55,981 nucleotides of DNA from Candidatus Bipolaricaulota bacterium. GTDB taxonomy: Bacteria > Bipolaricaulota > Bipolaricaulia > UBA7950 > UBA9294. The position numbers and the translations under genes were made by a program. Where the stretch lies: positions 1 to 55,981 of the forward strand of contig JAUWNS010000001.1 in NCBI GenBank assembly GCA_030612485.1, written 5' to 3'. Numbering within the stretch: the first letter of the stretch is position 1; every line of letters starts with the position of its first letter. Positions 7,455-15,302 of the stretch are shown here, one piece after another. Under the pieces are notes generated by a model. The model was not told the origin of the DNA and searched no databases. It was given only the letters and a program-made list of their open reading frames with translations.

Positions 7455-7844
7455 TCAATTCATAATTCTCCTTCGTTGCCACAACCAAACTACAAGCAGT
7501 GCAGCAACCACGCCGACCAGGTTATACGCCACATCCTCCAGATTGACATCGCGGCCGGGCAAGCGATTCTGATAGAGCTCATCAAGTATGGCATGAGGGA
7601 CAGAGAGAGACCACGCAACCAGAAGACCAATCCGATTGCCCCACGCCAGTACAGCCGCCCGCCAAGCCAACAGAGCCAGTAACGCGTGGAGCACGAGGTG
7701 TCCACCCTGCCGAAGCACGAAATCCCAGGTGTCGCTCCCTACGCCCGGCACCGACGGTCGCGAAGAGAGATACCAGATCAAGCCGATCCAGGCCAACAAG
7801 GCAAACCAGTGAAGCGCAATCTTGCAATATGGTCTATCAATCAT
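7455..7844 (-). CDS. VanZ-like membrane protein
   Basis: 129 residues with four hydrophobic helices and the VanZ-family pattern: WLSSRPS-like motif IWYLSSRPS, GGHLVLHALLALL, a conserved acidic DELYQ and PGRDVNLEDVAYNLVGVVA. VanZ proteins are small integral membrane proteins found in teicoplanin resistance and, in many genomes, next to surface-polysaccharide genes; their biochemical role is unsettled. Start ATG at 7844. A truncated copy of its first 13 codons survives at 14019-14060. Single gene between two repeat tracts, so its partner genes cannot be read from operon structure. Confidence 0.85.
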   Translation of the reverse strand: MIDRPYCKIALHWFALLAWIGLIWYLSSRPSVPGVGSDTWDFVLRQGGHLVLHALLALLAWRAAVLAWGNRIGLLVAWSLSVPHAILDELYQNRLPGRDVNLEDVAYNLVGVVAALLVVWLWQRRRIMN

Positions 7845-8165
7845 CCAAATTCACGTTAAAGAGCGCTGATACAAGCTGCCCTTAGAGCAAAAACACGACT
7901 TCTCCAGCGCTTCCCCTGCACCCTTTCTCCCCTGCCTCTCTGCTCCCTCGCTCCTTGCCTTCTTCATTCTCAATTCATAATTCTCAATTGCAGTCTCTCA
8001 TTCTCCCTCTCTCCCCCGCACCCCTGCTCCCTTGCTTGCTTTCTCTCTCCCCTGCTCCTTGCCGTTCTTCATTCTCCATTCATAATTCTACATTGCCTCT
8101 CCCATTCTCCATTCATAATTCTACATTGCCTCTCCCATTCTAAATTCATAATTCATAATTGCCGT
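7845..8165. repeat. Intergenic C-rich and heptamer tract
   Basis: No gene. CTCCCCTGC/CTCCCTTGC words are followed by ATTCATA/ATTCTCA words; the 34-base string CATTGCCTCTCCCATTC plus heptamers recurs twice at 8090-8140. The stop codon of the glycosyl-phosphate transferase lies at its right edge. Confidence 0.85.
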
Positions 8166-9668
8166 TTAGTAGTTTCGCCCATTTACCACCAACGGAATTG
8201 TCAAAAGCAGGATCTTTAAGTCAAGCCATATGGACCATTCATTGATGTAACGAAGATCGAGTGCCACCATCTGCTCAAAAGAGAGATGCGATTTTCCGCT
8301 TACCTGCCACAACCCGGTGATCCCCGGCTTAATGATTAATCTCTTCTTATGGAAGTCATCATAATTCTCATACTCATAGCTCAGAGGTGGCCGCGGCCCG
8401 ATCAAGGAAAGACTGCCCTTCAACACACTCCATAGCTGCGGTATCTCATCGAGGCTGTATTTTCTGATGAACCGGCCGACCCTTGTAATCCGCTCATCGT
8501 TAGTAAGTTTATAAACGCCTTTCTCCTCATCGGCCGGGTTATTCTCCTTGACATACCGCTTCAAATACTTCCGATGCACAGAATCATCGGCATTGTGATA
8601 CATAGAACGAAACTTATAGACTATGATAGGTTTTCCGTGCTCGCCAAGCACTCTTTGCCTGTAAATCACTGGTCCAGGGCTATCCAGCTTAATGGCAACA
8701 GCAACTACGGCCATCACAGGGGAGAAAGCCACCAGAAACCCTGAGGCTAACAGGAGATCCTCGATCCGCTTGAGCAGCCGTTCCCAACCGTCCAGTGTAG
8801 GCTGGAACAGCCGCAGCAGTGTAAACGACCCTACATTCTCAAACTTCACTTGGCGAAAGAGGAGATCAAACGTATCCGGAACGATGTGGGCATTAATCCC
8901 CAACTCATAAGCTTCTTCTACTAGAGCCTTCACCTTCTTCCGCTCTGAGGGAATCGTGATATAGACATCTTGAACCTCATGTTCCTTTGCCATCCTCTTG
9001 AAGTCGGCCAATGGGCCTAAGATTCTGTCCGCCCGGGGGTTGGATTGATCCTGGGCTTGGCTTTGGTATTTATCATCTAAGAAACCGAGTACATCGACCC
9101 CTAGCCAGGCACAGTTCAGCAGCAATCTCTCTAAGTACTTCCCTACCCGCCCTGCTCCCACGATCAGCGCGCCAGTGCGCCGATACCCATGAGAGATAAG
9201 ATACCTCAGCCATCTTCTCTTGAGGACGCGCCATCCAGCTAAGCTGGGGAGGAGTAGGGCCATGAAGCCCCCCAGGACGAGCCGCGAGATCACGAACTGT
9301 TGTAAGAGGTAGCTCAGCGCAATCCCGAAGAAGAAGGTCAATAAGACAGCATTGGCCACAGCTACGAATTCGTCGGACAAGTGGGCACCACGACGGGTGG
9401 CATAGAGCCCGTTCTTATACATCAGGACGATCAAAAAGAGCCCCATTATCGCGGCAATCCGGAAGTGAATCAGGAAGTGCTTTTGATAGAATACCGTGGC
9501 CTGGAAGAGATCAGGAGGGAACCGAAATAAGGTGGAGGCTTCATAGCGAGCAAGATAGACAAAATAAAAGGAAAAGAAAATGACTGCAACATCAACAAGC
9601 AGGTATAAGAGGACAATCCCGATTCTTCGTCTGCTTTTGGTCTTTCTTCTAACGTTCTTATTCCCCAT
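8166..9668 (-). CDS. Undecaprenyl-phosphate sugar phosphotransferase (WbaP/WcaJ type)
   Basis: This 500-residue membrane enzyme would start glycan assembly by moving a sugar-1-phosphate onto undecaprenyl phosphate. The N-terminal half has about four transmembrane helices and a CoA-binding-like/Rossmann region (ALIVGAGRVGKYLERLL); the C-terminal catalytic domain has YRQRVLGEHGKPIIVYKFRSM, TNDERITRVGRFIRKYSLDE, PQLWSVLKGSLSLIGPRPPL and GITGLWQVSGKSHLSFEQMV, all hallmarks of polyisoprenyl-phosphate hexose-1-phosphate transferases. It is the only initiating transferase seen. The ATG follows GAGGTTG. Glucose, galactose or another hexose cannot be distinguished here. Confidence 0.93.
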   Translation of the reverse strand: MGNKNVRRKTKSRRRIGIVLLYLLVDVAVIFFSFYFVYLARYEASTLFRFPPDLFQATVFYQKHFLIHFRIAAIMGLFLIVLMYKNGLYATRRGAHLSDEFVAVANAVLLTFFFGIALSYLLQQFVISRLVLGGFMALLLPSLAGWRVLKRRWLRYLISHGYRRTGALIVGAGRVGKYLERLLLNCAWLGVDVLGFLDDKYQSQAQDQSNPRADRILGPLADFKRMAKEHEVQDVYITIPSERKKVKALVEEAYELGINAHIVPDTFDLLFRQVKFENVGSFTLLRLFQPTLDGWERLLKRIEDLLLASGFLVAFSPVMAVVAVAIKLDSPGPVIYRQRVLGEHGKPIIVYKFRSMYHNADDSVHRKYLKRYVKENNPADEEKGVYKLTNDERITRVGRFIRKYSLDEIPQLWSVLKGSLSLIGPRPPLSYEYENYDDFHKKRLIIKPGITGLWQVSGKSHLSFEQMVALDLRYINEWSIWLDLKILLLTIPLVVNGRNY

Positions 9669-9714
9669 GATGGTTACAACCTCAACTATAGTTCTAAGTC
9701 CATATCCAGTAACA

Positions 9715-9873
9715 GTTTAGAATTGAGAATGTGGGATAACAATGTAGAATTATGAATGTAGAATTTAGAATGAAAAGTCAAAATTCTCAATTCTTAATTG
9801 CTGTTCTTATTCTCAACTCTTAACCGCCTTCCTCATTCTCAATTCTTAATTCAAAATTCAAAATTCAAAATTG
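9715..9873. repeat. Heptamer tract overlapping the acetyltransferase stop
   Basis: ATTCTTA/ATTCTCA words run into ATTCAAA repeated three times in succession (about 9850-9872), which encodes the last residues and stop of the next gene (LNFEF). Confidence 0.8.
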
Positions 9874-10336
9874 CTCTTAATACTTTCGCCGGATTGCCTG
9901 CCACAATCACGCCATCCGGTACATCTTTCGTCACGACACTCCCCGCCCCTATGATCGAGTTCTCCCCAATGGTCAGGTTGGAAAGGATCACTGAACCGGA
10001 ACCGATAGAGGCTCTTGTCTTAACCAGGATTGGCTCGACCTGCCACTCCTCCTGTCTCAAAGGATTCCCTTCCTCATCGGTAGCCCGGGGATACTTATCG
10101 TTGACAAAGCAGACATTGTGGCCGACAAAGACATTGTCTTCGATGGTGACACCGGAGCAGATGAATGTGTGACTCGAGATCTTACAGTTTTTGCCGATCT
10201 TGACGTCTTTTTGGATCTCCACAAACGCGGCGATCTGGCTGTTATCGCTAATCTCACAGCCGTAGAGGTTGACAAAATCATAGATCTTTACGTTCTTACC
10301 CAGCCTGACGTCATCCGTTATCCTTTGGTATTTCAC
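9851..10336 (-). CDS. Left-handed beta-helix N-acetyltransferase (WbpD/WlbB-like)
   Basis: 161 residues of hexapeptide repeats (VKIYDFVNLYGC, ISDNSQIAAFVEIQKDVKIG, IGAGSVVTKDV, VIVAGNPAKVL). WbpD-type enzymes acetylate the 3-amino group of a UDP-sugar uronate made by WbpB and WbpE; dTDP-3-amino-sugar acetyltransferases (QdtC, FdtC) are related and possible. It overlaps the oxidoreductase gene by four bases (ATGA), so the two are co-translated, and a DegT aminotransferase lies 1.1 kb upstream. The final residues come from an ATTCAAA repeat tract, so the native C-terminus may have been slightly altered. Confidence 0.85.
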   Translation of the reverse strand: MKYQRITDDVRLGKNVKIYDFVNLYGCEISDNSQIAAFVEIQKDVKIGKNCKISSHTFICSGVTIEDNVFVGHNVCFVNDKYPRATDEEGNPLRQEEWQVEPILVKTRASIGSGSVILSNLTIGENSIIGAGSVVTKDVPDGVIVAGNPAKVLRAILNFEF

Positions 10337-11376
10337 AGCTCGATCACTGCCCCGCCGTTCTTCAAGGATCGTTGTATAGCCTCAAGCATCCTGACCTCAG
10401 CTAAGCCGACCCTACCGTTGGTAATCGACTCCTTCCTGTTTTCAATGCAATCGAGGAAGTGTCTGACCTCTACCTCCAGGGCTTCAGCAGGATCGATCTC
10501 CGGGACATACACATCGGCATTGCCCTCGCGATATTGAACCGAGATGCCGTTCGCGCCGTGATTTTCAACCCTGACGCCTTTATCATAGACTTTGACCGGA
10601 CTTTTGCGATCAAGATCATCGTAGACCAGCATCTTCTTACTACCGACAATAACGGTCCGTTTAACCTGCTGGGGAGCGAGCCAACTTACATGAAAGTGGC
10701 CGAGGATGCCGTCTTCAAAGTTGATCGTCCCGTAGACCACACTTTCATGATTATCTGCACCGTAATTGATATAGCTTTGCCCTTGAGCAGTAGCGCTTAT
10801 GGGTCTCTTATCGAGCAAGAAATTCATTATGGAGATATCATGAGGGGCGAGGTCCCAGACGACATTTACATCGTGGTAGAAGCCGGTGGCCCTTCCCATG
10901 GTCCCGAGCCTCCCTAGATTTACCCGGACTGAGTCAATGTAATATATGTCACCCAATTCCCCGCTTTCGATGATCTCCTTCATCTTCTTCACTGCTCCGG
11001 TATAGATAAAGGTGGCATCGATCATCAGCACTCTTTTCTTCTGCTCGGCAATCTCGACCAGCTCCTCCGCCTGTGAGGTTGTGATGGTCATCGGTTTCTC
11101 CACCAAGACGTGCTTACCCCTCATTAAGGCCTCTCTTGCCAGCTTGTAGTGAGTGGAGATGGGGGTAGCGATGGCCAGGGCATCGATCTGGGAATCGGAT
11201 AGAAGCTCTTGAGGATCAGTGGTAACCCTTACCGACGGATGATCTTGCTTGATGGAATCCAATCGTCGTTGATCAAGATCGGCGACTCCAGCTATGTCGA
11301 AGCCCTCGACCTTATCGAAATTTCTCACCAGCTTTGGTCCCCAATACCCGCAGCCGATTACACCTACTTTGATCAT
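10333..11376 (-). CDS. Gfo/Idh/MocA oxidoreductase (WbpB/WlbA-like)
   Basis: 347 residues. The NAD-binding start is GVIGCGYWGPKLVRNF, followed by the family motif GKHVLVEKPMTITTSQAEEL (EKP with catalytic lysine) near residues 90-110 and the C-terminal substrate domain with HDISIMNFLL and GHFHVSWLAP. In the WbpB/WbpE/WbpD pathway this enzyme oxidises C3 of a UDP-N-acetyl-glucosaminuronate so that a DegT transaminase can add the 3-amino group. ATG follows AAAGGAGATATCTCC. It forms a two-gene operon with the acetyltransferase. A dehydrogenase at 15283 could supply the uronate, although it looks more GDP-mannose-specific. Confidence 0.9.
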   Translation of the reverse strand: MIKVGVIGCGYWGPKLVRNFDKVEGFDIAGVADLDQRRLDSIKQDHPSVRVTTDPQELLSDSQIDALAIATPISTHYKLAREALMRGKHVLVEKPMTITTSQAEELVEIAEQKKRVLMIDATFIYTGAVKKMKEIIESGELGDIYYIDSVRVNLGRLGTMGRATGFYHDVNVVWDLAPHDISIMNFLLDKRPISATAQGQSYINYGADNHESVVYGTINFEDGILGHFHVSWLAPQQVKRTVIVGSKKMLVYDDLDRKSPVKVYDKGVRVENHGANGISVQYREGNADVYVPEIDPAEALEVEVRHFLDCIENRKESITNGRVGLAEVRMLEAIQRSLKNGGAVIEL

Positions 11377-11440
11377 GGAGATATCTCCTTTGATTTTGTT
11401 CTACCCTGTAGTTTACGTACCCTTCATCGCCTCGCTTGTA

Positions 11441-11540
11441 AATTAAGAATGGAGAGTTTAGAATTTCGGCTCCTCATTCTAAATTCTACATTCTAAATTG
11501 CTTTCTCGCATTCTTAATTCTACATTGCTGTCCCACGTTC
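11441..11540. repeat. Heptamer tract downstream of S23 copy 2
   Basis: ATTCTAA, TACATTC and ATTCTTA words ending TTAATTGC directly against the S23 stop, as in copy 1. Confidence 0.85.
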
Positions 11541-11903
11541 TCAATTCTTAATTGCTTTTGAGGTCTTTACTATCGCCGTCAAGATCTTCCTGATCTCCAG
11601 AGACTCTCCAATTATTGGCTCCATCAGTTCAGCTTTCAGAAGATTCGAGTCTCGTATCAAGCGCAGCCAGTAATTTGTCTCCCTTGCTTCTTTCAAAGCA
11701 ATACTCATCTTGTATCTAAAGTCTTGCTTACTGAATCCTCCAATAGCTTCCTCCACGTTCGCCCCTACCGAAGTGGCGGATCTCAGCAACTGCTTTCCAA
11801 GGACAAAACCAGCGTCATTTTTGGGCAGACCCTGAACAAGCTTAATGACCCTGAGACTAAATTCATAACTCCTGTCCTTTATCTCGTTCTTTTTCTCATC
11901 CAT
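11541..11903 (-). CDS. Four-helix-bundle protein, S23/IVP family, copy 2
   Basis: 120 residues from the ATG at 11903. Sequence is close to copy 1 throughout (shared ANVEEAIGGFSKQDFRYKMS and ALKEARETNYWLRLIRD), differing mainly near the C-terminus. The upstream 100 bases also match copy 1. The cassette, with its tracts, lies between DUF433 and the start of wbpB-like and has cut a DUF5615 gene after 22 codons (12040-12126). This is the clearest case in the window of an S23 cassette at a gene disruption. Confidence 0.9.
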   Translation of the reverse strand: MDEKKNEIKDRSYEFSLRVIKLVQGLPKNDAGFVLGKQLLRSATSVGANVEEAIGGFSKQDFRYKMSIALKEARETNYWLRLIRDSNLLKAELMEPIIGESLEIRKILTAIVKTSKAIKN

Positions 11904-11915
11904 ATCTAGTAGCAA

Positions 11916-12062
11916 TTAAGAGTTTAGAATTAAGAATTAAGAATTTTAGCTTTTCATTCTAAATTCTTCATTCATAATTCTACATTGCTGTCCTTAATTC
12001 TTCATTCATAATTCTACATTGCTGTTCTTAATTCTTCATTCATAATTCTACATTGCTGTCCC
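11916..12062. repeat. Heptamer tract with a three-fold 34-bp tandem
   Basis: After the segment shared with copy 1, the string TTCTTCATTCATAATTC plus TACATTGCTGTCC recurs three times in direct succession (about 11960-12062), each 34 bases. The right edge is the break point in the DUF5615 gene. Confidence 0.85.
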
Positions 12063-12126
12063 GCATTCGGAGCCCAAGGGTGATCGCTCGAGGAATGTGC
12101 ACATCCATGTAGAGAGCGATACCCAT
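12040..12126 (-). pseudogene. DUF5615 PIN-like toxin, truncated after about 22 codons
   Basis: Directly after the DUF433 stop (TAAATG arrangement) an ATG opens MGIALYMDVHIPRAITLG, the N-terminus typical of DUF5615 proteins, which follow DUF433 genes in many genomes. After LRMR the frame enters the heptamer tract (DSNVEL) and stops at 12040. The rest of the toxin is not found on the far side of the S23 cassette. The Asp of MDVH is the first PIN acidic residue; the others are lost. Confidence 0.8.
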
Positions 12127-12444
12127 TTAGAGGAGCCCTTGAGCCTTGAGCCTCGCAACAAGTGGTGTTTGTCCTCTCTTCGCCTTTTCCTGGAGCTCGT
12201 CCACCTTTTTCAACCGCTTGGAGATCTCCTTGTCAAGCTCCTCGGCGTGATCCCAGTAGTAAGCAAGAACTGAGTGAATTTGACCGAGGGTTAAATAGGG
12301 ATGCTGAAAGTGCAATTCCTCTGGGCTCCATCCATAGGCCAATCTTTCCACAACCAATTCGATGACCTTCGTGGAAGTGCCCTCGATGGTTGGAGTGCCC
12401 CTCTCGTCCAAAACAATGTGCTGATATTCCGTTTCAATTGGCAT
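12127..12444 (-). CDS. DUF433 protein, antitoxin-like, partner toxin broken
   Basis: 105 residues. The DUF433 core is clear: HIVLDERGTPTIEGTSTKVIELVVERLAYGWSPEELHFQHPYLTLGQIHSVLAYY, a small helical DNA-binding-like domain seen in VapB45-type antitoxins. A charged C-terminal helix follows (EISKRLKKVDELQEKAKRG), which would normally contact the toxin. The next gene in the operon is a DUF5615 fragment, so this antitoxin is orphaned. ATG at 12444. The position between an aminotransferase and an S23 cassette suggests it entered the polysaccharide locus as part of an accessory insertion. Confidence 0.85.
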   Translation of the reverse strand: MPIETEYQHIVLDERGTPTIEGTSTKVIELVVERLAYGWSPEELHFQHPYLTLGQIHSVLAYYWDHAEELDKEISKRLKKVDELQEKAKRGQTPLVARLKAQGLL

Positions 12445-12515
12445 AATGATCGCCTCAGCCTATCGTAACTCCACACCCAGTAGTTTTCAACATGCCCATG
12501 TGTTAACGAGGGGCC

Positions 12516-13820
12516 TTACTGATACACGAAAGATTTGATCTGCTCAACTACATATTCGATTTGTTCGCGCGAAAGTTCAGGATACATCGGCAGCGACAGG
12601 ATCTTTTTAGCTCGATCTTCGGTCACCGGGAAATCACCTTCCTTGTAGCCCAAGTACTCGAATGCCTTGGTGAGGTGCACTGGTATGGGGTAGTGAATCC
12701 CCGTTCCGATCCCCTTCTCTTGCAGGTATTGCCGCAGCTCGTCTCGCCTTCCGTTCTCCAGGTAGATGACATAGAGGTGGTATACGGGAGTGGTTTTGTC
12801 CAGCACCCCTGGTCCGGGAGGTACAACGCCATCTATCTTACCGAGAAGTTCATCGTAGATCTGCGCATTCCTGCGGCGCAGCTCGTTCCATCGGTCCAAA
12901 TGTTTGAGTTTGGTTAGGAGAACCGCTGCTTGCAACGTGTCCAGACGGCTGTTGTAACCCACCAGGTCATGCTGGTATTTCTGACTACTCCCGTGATCAC
13001 GCAGTTTCCGTACCGTGAGAGCAACTTCATCATCATCGGTTACAACCATACCTCCATCGCCATAGGCCCCAAGGTTCTTTCCCGGATAGAAGCTAAAGCA
13101 GGCCGCGTCTCCAAAGCTTCCAGCTTTGGAGGCTTGTGGCCTGTGGCCAGTAGCTTGTAGGGAAACTACATCCGCTCCACCCGCTTCTGCCTTCCCTACA
13201 TGCGACAAACTACGAGCTACATGCCCCGAAGACCTTGAGTACTCCGCCCCATGGGCCTGGGCAGCGTCTTCGACGACCAAGAGGTCATGTTCTTTAGCGA
13301 TCTCCAGGATGGGACCTATATCGGCCGGTTGGCCGAACAGATGCACTGGAATAACGGCTTTAACAGTATCAATTGAGAATTTAGAATTATGAATTGAGAA
13401 TGATGAGTTATTAGTGAAGAGTTCTTTGAGCTTTACTGGGTCGATATTGTATGTAATTGGATCGACGTCCACAAAGACCGGTGTCGCTCCAGCGTGGACG
13501 ATGGCCTCGACGGTAGCGATGAAGGTGTTGGCAGCCGTAATCACTTTAGCCCGTGGAATATTTCCATCGCTCGTTATTCCACGGGCCGGGTCCCCAAGGC
13601 CGATTCCTGAGGCCTTCAAAGCCAGAGTCAAAGCATCCGTGCCGTTGGCGACTCCTATCGCATGCTTCACCTGACAATACCGAGCGAAAGCCTCCTCGAA
13701 TTCCCTGACGGCCGGCCCCATGATGAACGCCGTCTTCTCAAAGACCTTCTGGAACTCCTCTTCTAGTTCCTCTTTGATAGTTTTATATTGAACACCTAGA
13801 TCTACGAATGGAACCTGCAC
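12516..13820 (-). CDS. DegT/DnrJ/EryC1 aminotransferase (WbpE-like) with three in-frame inserts
   Basis: PLP-dependent sugar transaminase; start is GTG at 13820 (MQVPFVDL) behind AAAGGAGAT. Core motifs are NGTDALTLALKA, VVEDAAQAHGAEY, and FSFYPGKNLGAYGDGG with the catalytic lysine near residue 248. The family is usually about 370 residues; this one has 434 because of three inserts: residues 78-91 (PARGITSDGNIPRA, palindrome copy B), about 136-152 (NNSSFSIHNSKFSI, ATTCTCA heptamers), and about 195-232 (SLSHVGKAEAGG to SLQATGHRPQAS, GCTTGTG heptamers). All keep the frame and sit between conserved blocks. It would supply the 3-amino group in the WbpB/WbpD pathway. Activity depends on loop tolerance. 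Confidence 0.9.
   Translation of the reverse strand: MQVPFVDLGVQYKTIKEELEEEFQKVFEKTAFIMGPAVREFEEAFARYCQVKHAIGVANGTDALTLALKASGIGLGDPARGITSDGNIPRAKVITAANTFIATVEAIVHAGATPVFVDVDPITYNIDPVKLKELFTNNSSFSIHNSKFSIDTVKAVIPVHLFGQPADIGPILEIAKEHDLLVVEDAAQAHGAEYSRSSGHVARSLSHVGKAEAGGADVVSLQATGHRPQASKAGSFGDAACFSFYPGKNLGAYGDGGMVVTDDDEVALTVRKLRDHGSSQKYQHDLVGYNSRLDTLQAAVLLTKLKHLDRWNELRRRNAQIYDELLGKIDGVVPPGPGVLDKTTPVYHLYVIYLENGRRDELRQYLQEKGIGTGIHYPIPVHLTKAFEYLGYKEGDFPVTEDRAKKILSLPMYPELSREQIEYVVEQIKSFVYQ
13117..13235. repeat. GCTTGTG-type word insert inside degT
   Basis: GCTTGTG GCCTGTG GCCAGTA GCTTGTA and, further on, CTACATG/ACTACGA words. Encodes about 38 extra residues between AEY and AGSFGDAACF of the transaminase. 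The same word style occurs between genes at 13850-13950. Confidence 0.8.
13368..13412. repeat. ATTCTCA heptamer insert inside degT
   Basis: Six heptamer words (TGAGAAT, TTAGAAT, TATGAAT, TGAGAAT and similar) placed in frame between KELF and TVKAVIPVHLFG. Same words as the neighbouring intergenic tracts. Confidence 0.9.
13548..13589. repeat. In-frame palindrome, copy B
   Basis: Palindrome 13549-13586 with arms GCCCGTGGAATA and TATTCCACGGGC. The 42 inserted bases encode PARGITSDGNIPRA between GD and KVITAANTF, where normal transaminases read GDKVITAANTF or similar. Same peptide pattern as copy C in fcl. Confidence 0.9.
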
Positions 13821-13849
13821 AATTGATCTCCTTTCACCCATTTCTTCGT

Positions 13850-14015
13850 GTCCTGCCTTCAGCCTGCAGCTTTGAGCTTCGAACTAAGTTGTTGCCTACA
13901 GCTTTAAGCTTTCAACCTCCCCTTGCAGCCTTGAGCCTTCAGCTCTCCTAATTCTTAATCCTAAACTCTTAATTCATAATTGCAGTACCTCATTCTCAAT
14001 TCACAATTCTACATT
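13850..14015. repeat. Intergenic word tract (CAGCCTTGAGC and ATTCTTA families)
   Basis: GCCTTCAGCC, GCAGCTTTGAGC, GCTTTAAGCTTTCAACC and CAGCCTTGAGCC words, then ATTCTTA heptamers. No gene. The right edge is the point where a vanZ copy is broken. Confidence 0.8.
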
Positions 14016-14018
14016 CTC

Positions 14019-14060
14019 CCTCCAGCGGAGCACGATCTTCCGATACGGTCTATCAATCAT
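14019..14060 (-). pseudogene. Remnant of a vanZ start, truncated by a heptamer tract
   Basis: The minus strand reads MIDRPYRKIVLRW then runs into tract words. The intact VanZ at 7455-7844 begins MIDRPYCKIALHW, and the bases before both ATGs match too (GTGAATTTG, shared CTATCAATCAT on the plus strand). This is the first 13 codons of a duplicated vanZ, the rest lost exactly where the tract starts. Confidence 0.7.
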
Positions 14061-14069
14061 ACAAATTCA

Positions 14070-15302
14070 CTACGGGACATTCATAGCTGCGGAGTAGGCG
14101 GTAAGCAACCTCTCCTTCTGATGCTCCCAGGCTAGTGTCATCTCTACCCGCTGGCGACCGGCCGTTCCCATCCGCCGCCGACGTGCGGGATCATCCAACA
14201 GATCGACAACAGCCTGGCCAAAAGCCCGTGCATCACCGCAAGGGACATACACAGCTGCCTCCCGAGCTGAGAAGCGGGCCTCTTTCAGGTCGAAAGAGAC
14301 CAGCGGTTTAGCCATGACCATATACTCCATAATCTTGTTCATGGTAGAGAGATCGTTAAGCGGGGTATAGGGATCAGGAGACAGGCAGACGTCGGCTGTT
14401 GATAGGTAACGCCGGACCTCCATTTCCGAAATGCGACCAGGCAACAAGACCTGCGGCCCCAGATCCCATCTATTCACATACTCAACTGCATAGGACCGCA
14501 TACACCCATCGCCAATGAGCACAAACTGTACATCCTGCCTGCCCAGATCACAGACGACATAACGGATAGCCTCCATCATCGGCTCGATGCCATCTTCCGC
14601 GCCCATCACTCCCAGATAGCAGACTAGGTGCAACCGGCCGTTCTTCAGCGCCGGATCGGGCGTAAGTGGCTGGAACGTTGCCAACTCTGGTCCGTTGCGC
14701 ACCACAAATACGCGCTCTGGCTTCACACCTCCCCGTTTGAGCGCAATCTGGCGATAGGATTCATTGGTGGACATTACAACCGTTGCCATACGAAAGGTGA
14801 GCCACTCGCAAGCCAGAGCCAGCCGAGACAACAAGTTGCCTGTTGTGCCCCTGAACCGAAAGCCTACCGCCTCAGGAAACAGATCATGGTGATCAAAGAT
14901 GACGCGCTTGCCTAACAATCGATAGACTGTTCCCAGTGGGAAAAAAAGGTCCGGAGGATTACAGAACTGCAGCACATCGAATCCCTGCTCGTGCAGAACA
15001 CGCAGCGATAGCCGTGTTGAGGCCAGCAGTGCCGTGGCGTATTCACGTAGATATGCACCGAATCCACTCTGGGCAAACCGAAGGGGAAAACGATAGATGT
15101 GGACGCCGTCTAATACCTCGTAGTTACCGGCTGTGCTATCGCTGCGCACCAGCCGATCATCCTGAGGGCTGCACGGACAGATCACCGAGACCTGCCAACC
15201 GGCCTCGCGTAGCGCCTTCGCTTCCCTCCACACGCGTCTATCAAAGGGGACGGAGAGGTTCTCCACGATGATCAGCGCTCCCTTACCAGCCGATCCCCTC
15301 AT
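14070..15302 (-). CDS. Glycosyltransferase family 4
   Basis: 410 residues with the two-Rossmann GT-B layout. The N-terminal acceptor domain has LIIVENLSVPFDRRVWREAK, a signature common in WbuB/WcaI-like GT4 enzymes, and VIFDHHDLFPE; the donor domain has CYLGVMGAEDGIEPMMEAI, FVLIGDG and ADVCLSPDPYTPLNDLSTMNKIMEYMVMAKPLVSFD, where the E-x7-E-type GT4 motif lies. Overlaps the end of the upstream dehydrogenase by 20 bases, so translation is coupled. Sugar donor and acceptor cannot be told from sequence. Confidence 0.92.
   Translation of the reverse strand: MRGSAGKGALIIVENLSVPFDRRVWREAKALREAGWQVSVICPCSPQDDRLVRSDSTAGNYEVLDGVHIYRFPLRFAQSGFGAYLREYATALLASTRLSLRVLHEQGFDVLQFCNPPDLFFPLGTVYRLLGKRVIFDHHDLFPEAVGFRFRGTTGNLLSRLALACEWLTFRMATVVMSTNESYRQIALKRGGVKPERVFVVRNGPELATFQPLTPDPALKNGRLHLVCYLGVMGAEDGIEPMMEAIRYVVCDLGRQDVQFVLIGDGCMRSYAVEYVNRWDLGPQVLLPGRISEMEVRRYLSTADVCLSPDPYTPLNDLSTMNKIMEYMVMAKPLVSFDLKEARFSAREAAVYVPCGDARAFGQAVVDLLDDPARRRRMGTAGRQRVEMTLAWEHQKERLLTAYSAAMNVP

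Noticed and set aside
7955..8143. Small plus-strand ORFs rich in FSIHNS and ILNSQFS peptides (also at 6307-6662 and 7181-7682)
   Set aside because: They are translations of the repeat words, with no ribosome sites and no conserved domain.
7143..8165. CRISPR array, because of short regularly recurring words
   Set aside because: The words are 7-9 bases, degenerate and without unique spacers of constant length; no cas genes are present.
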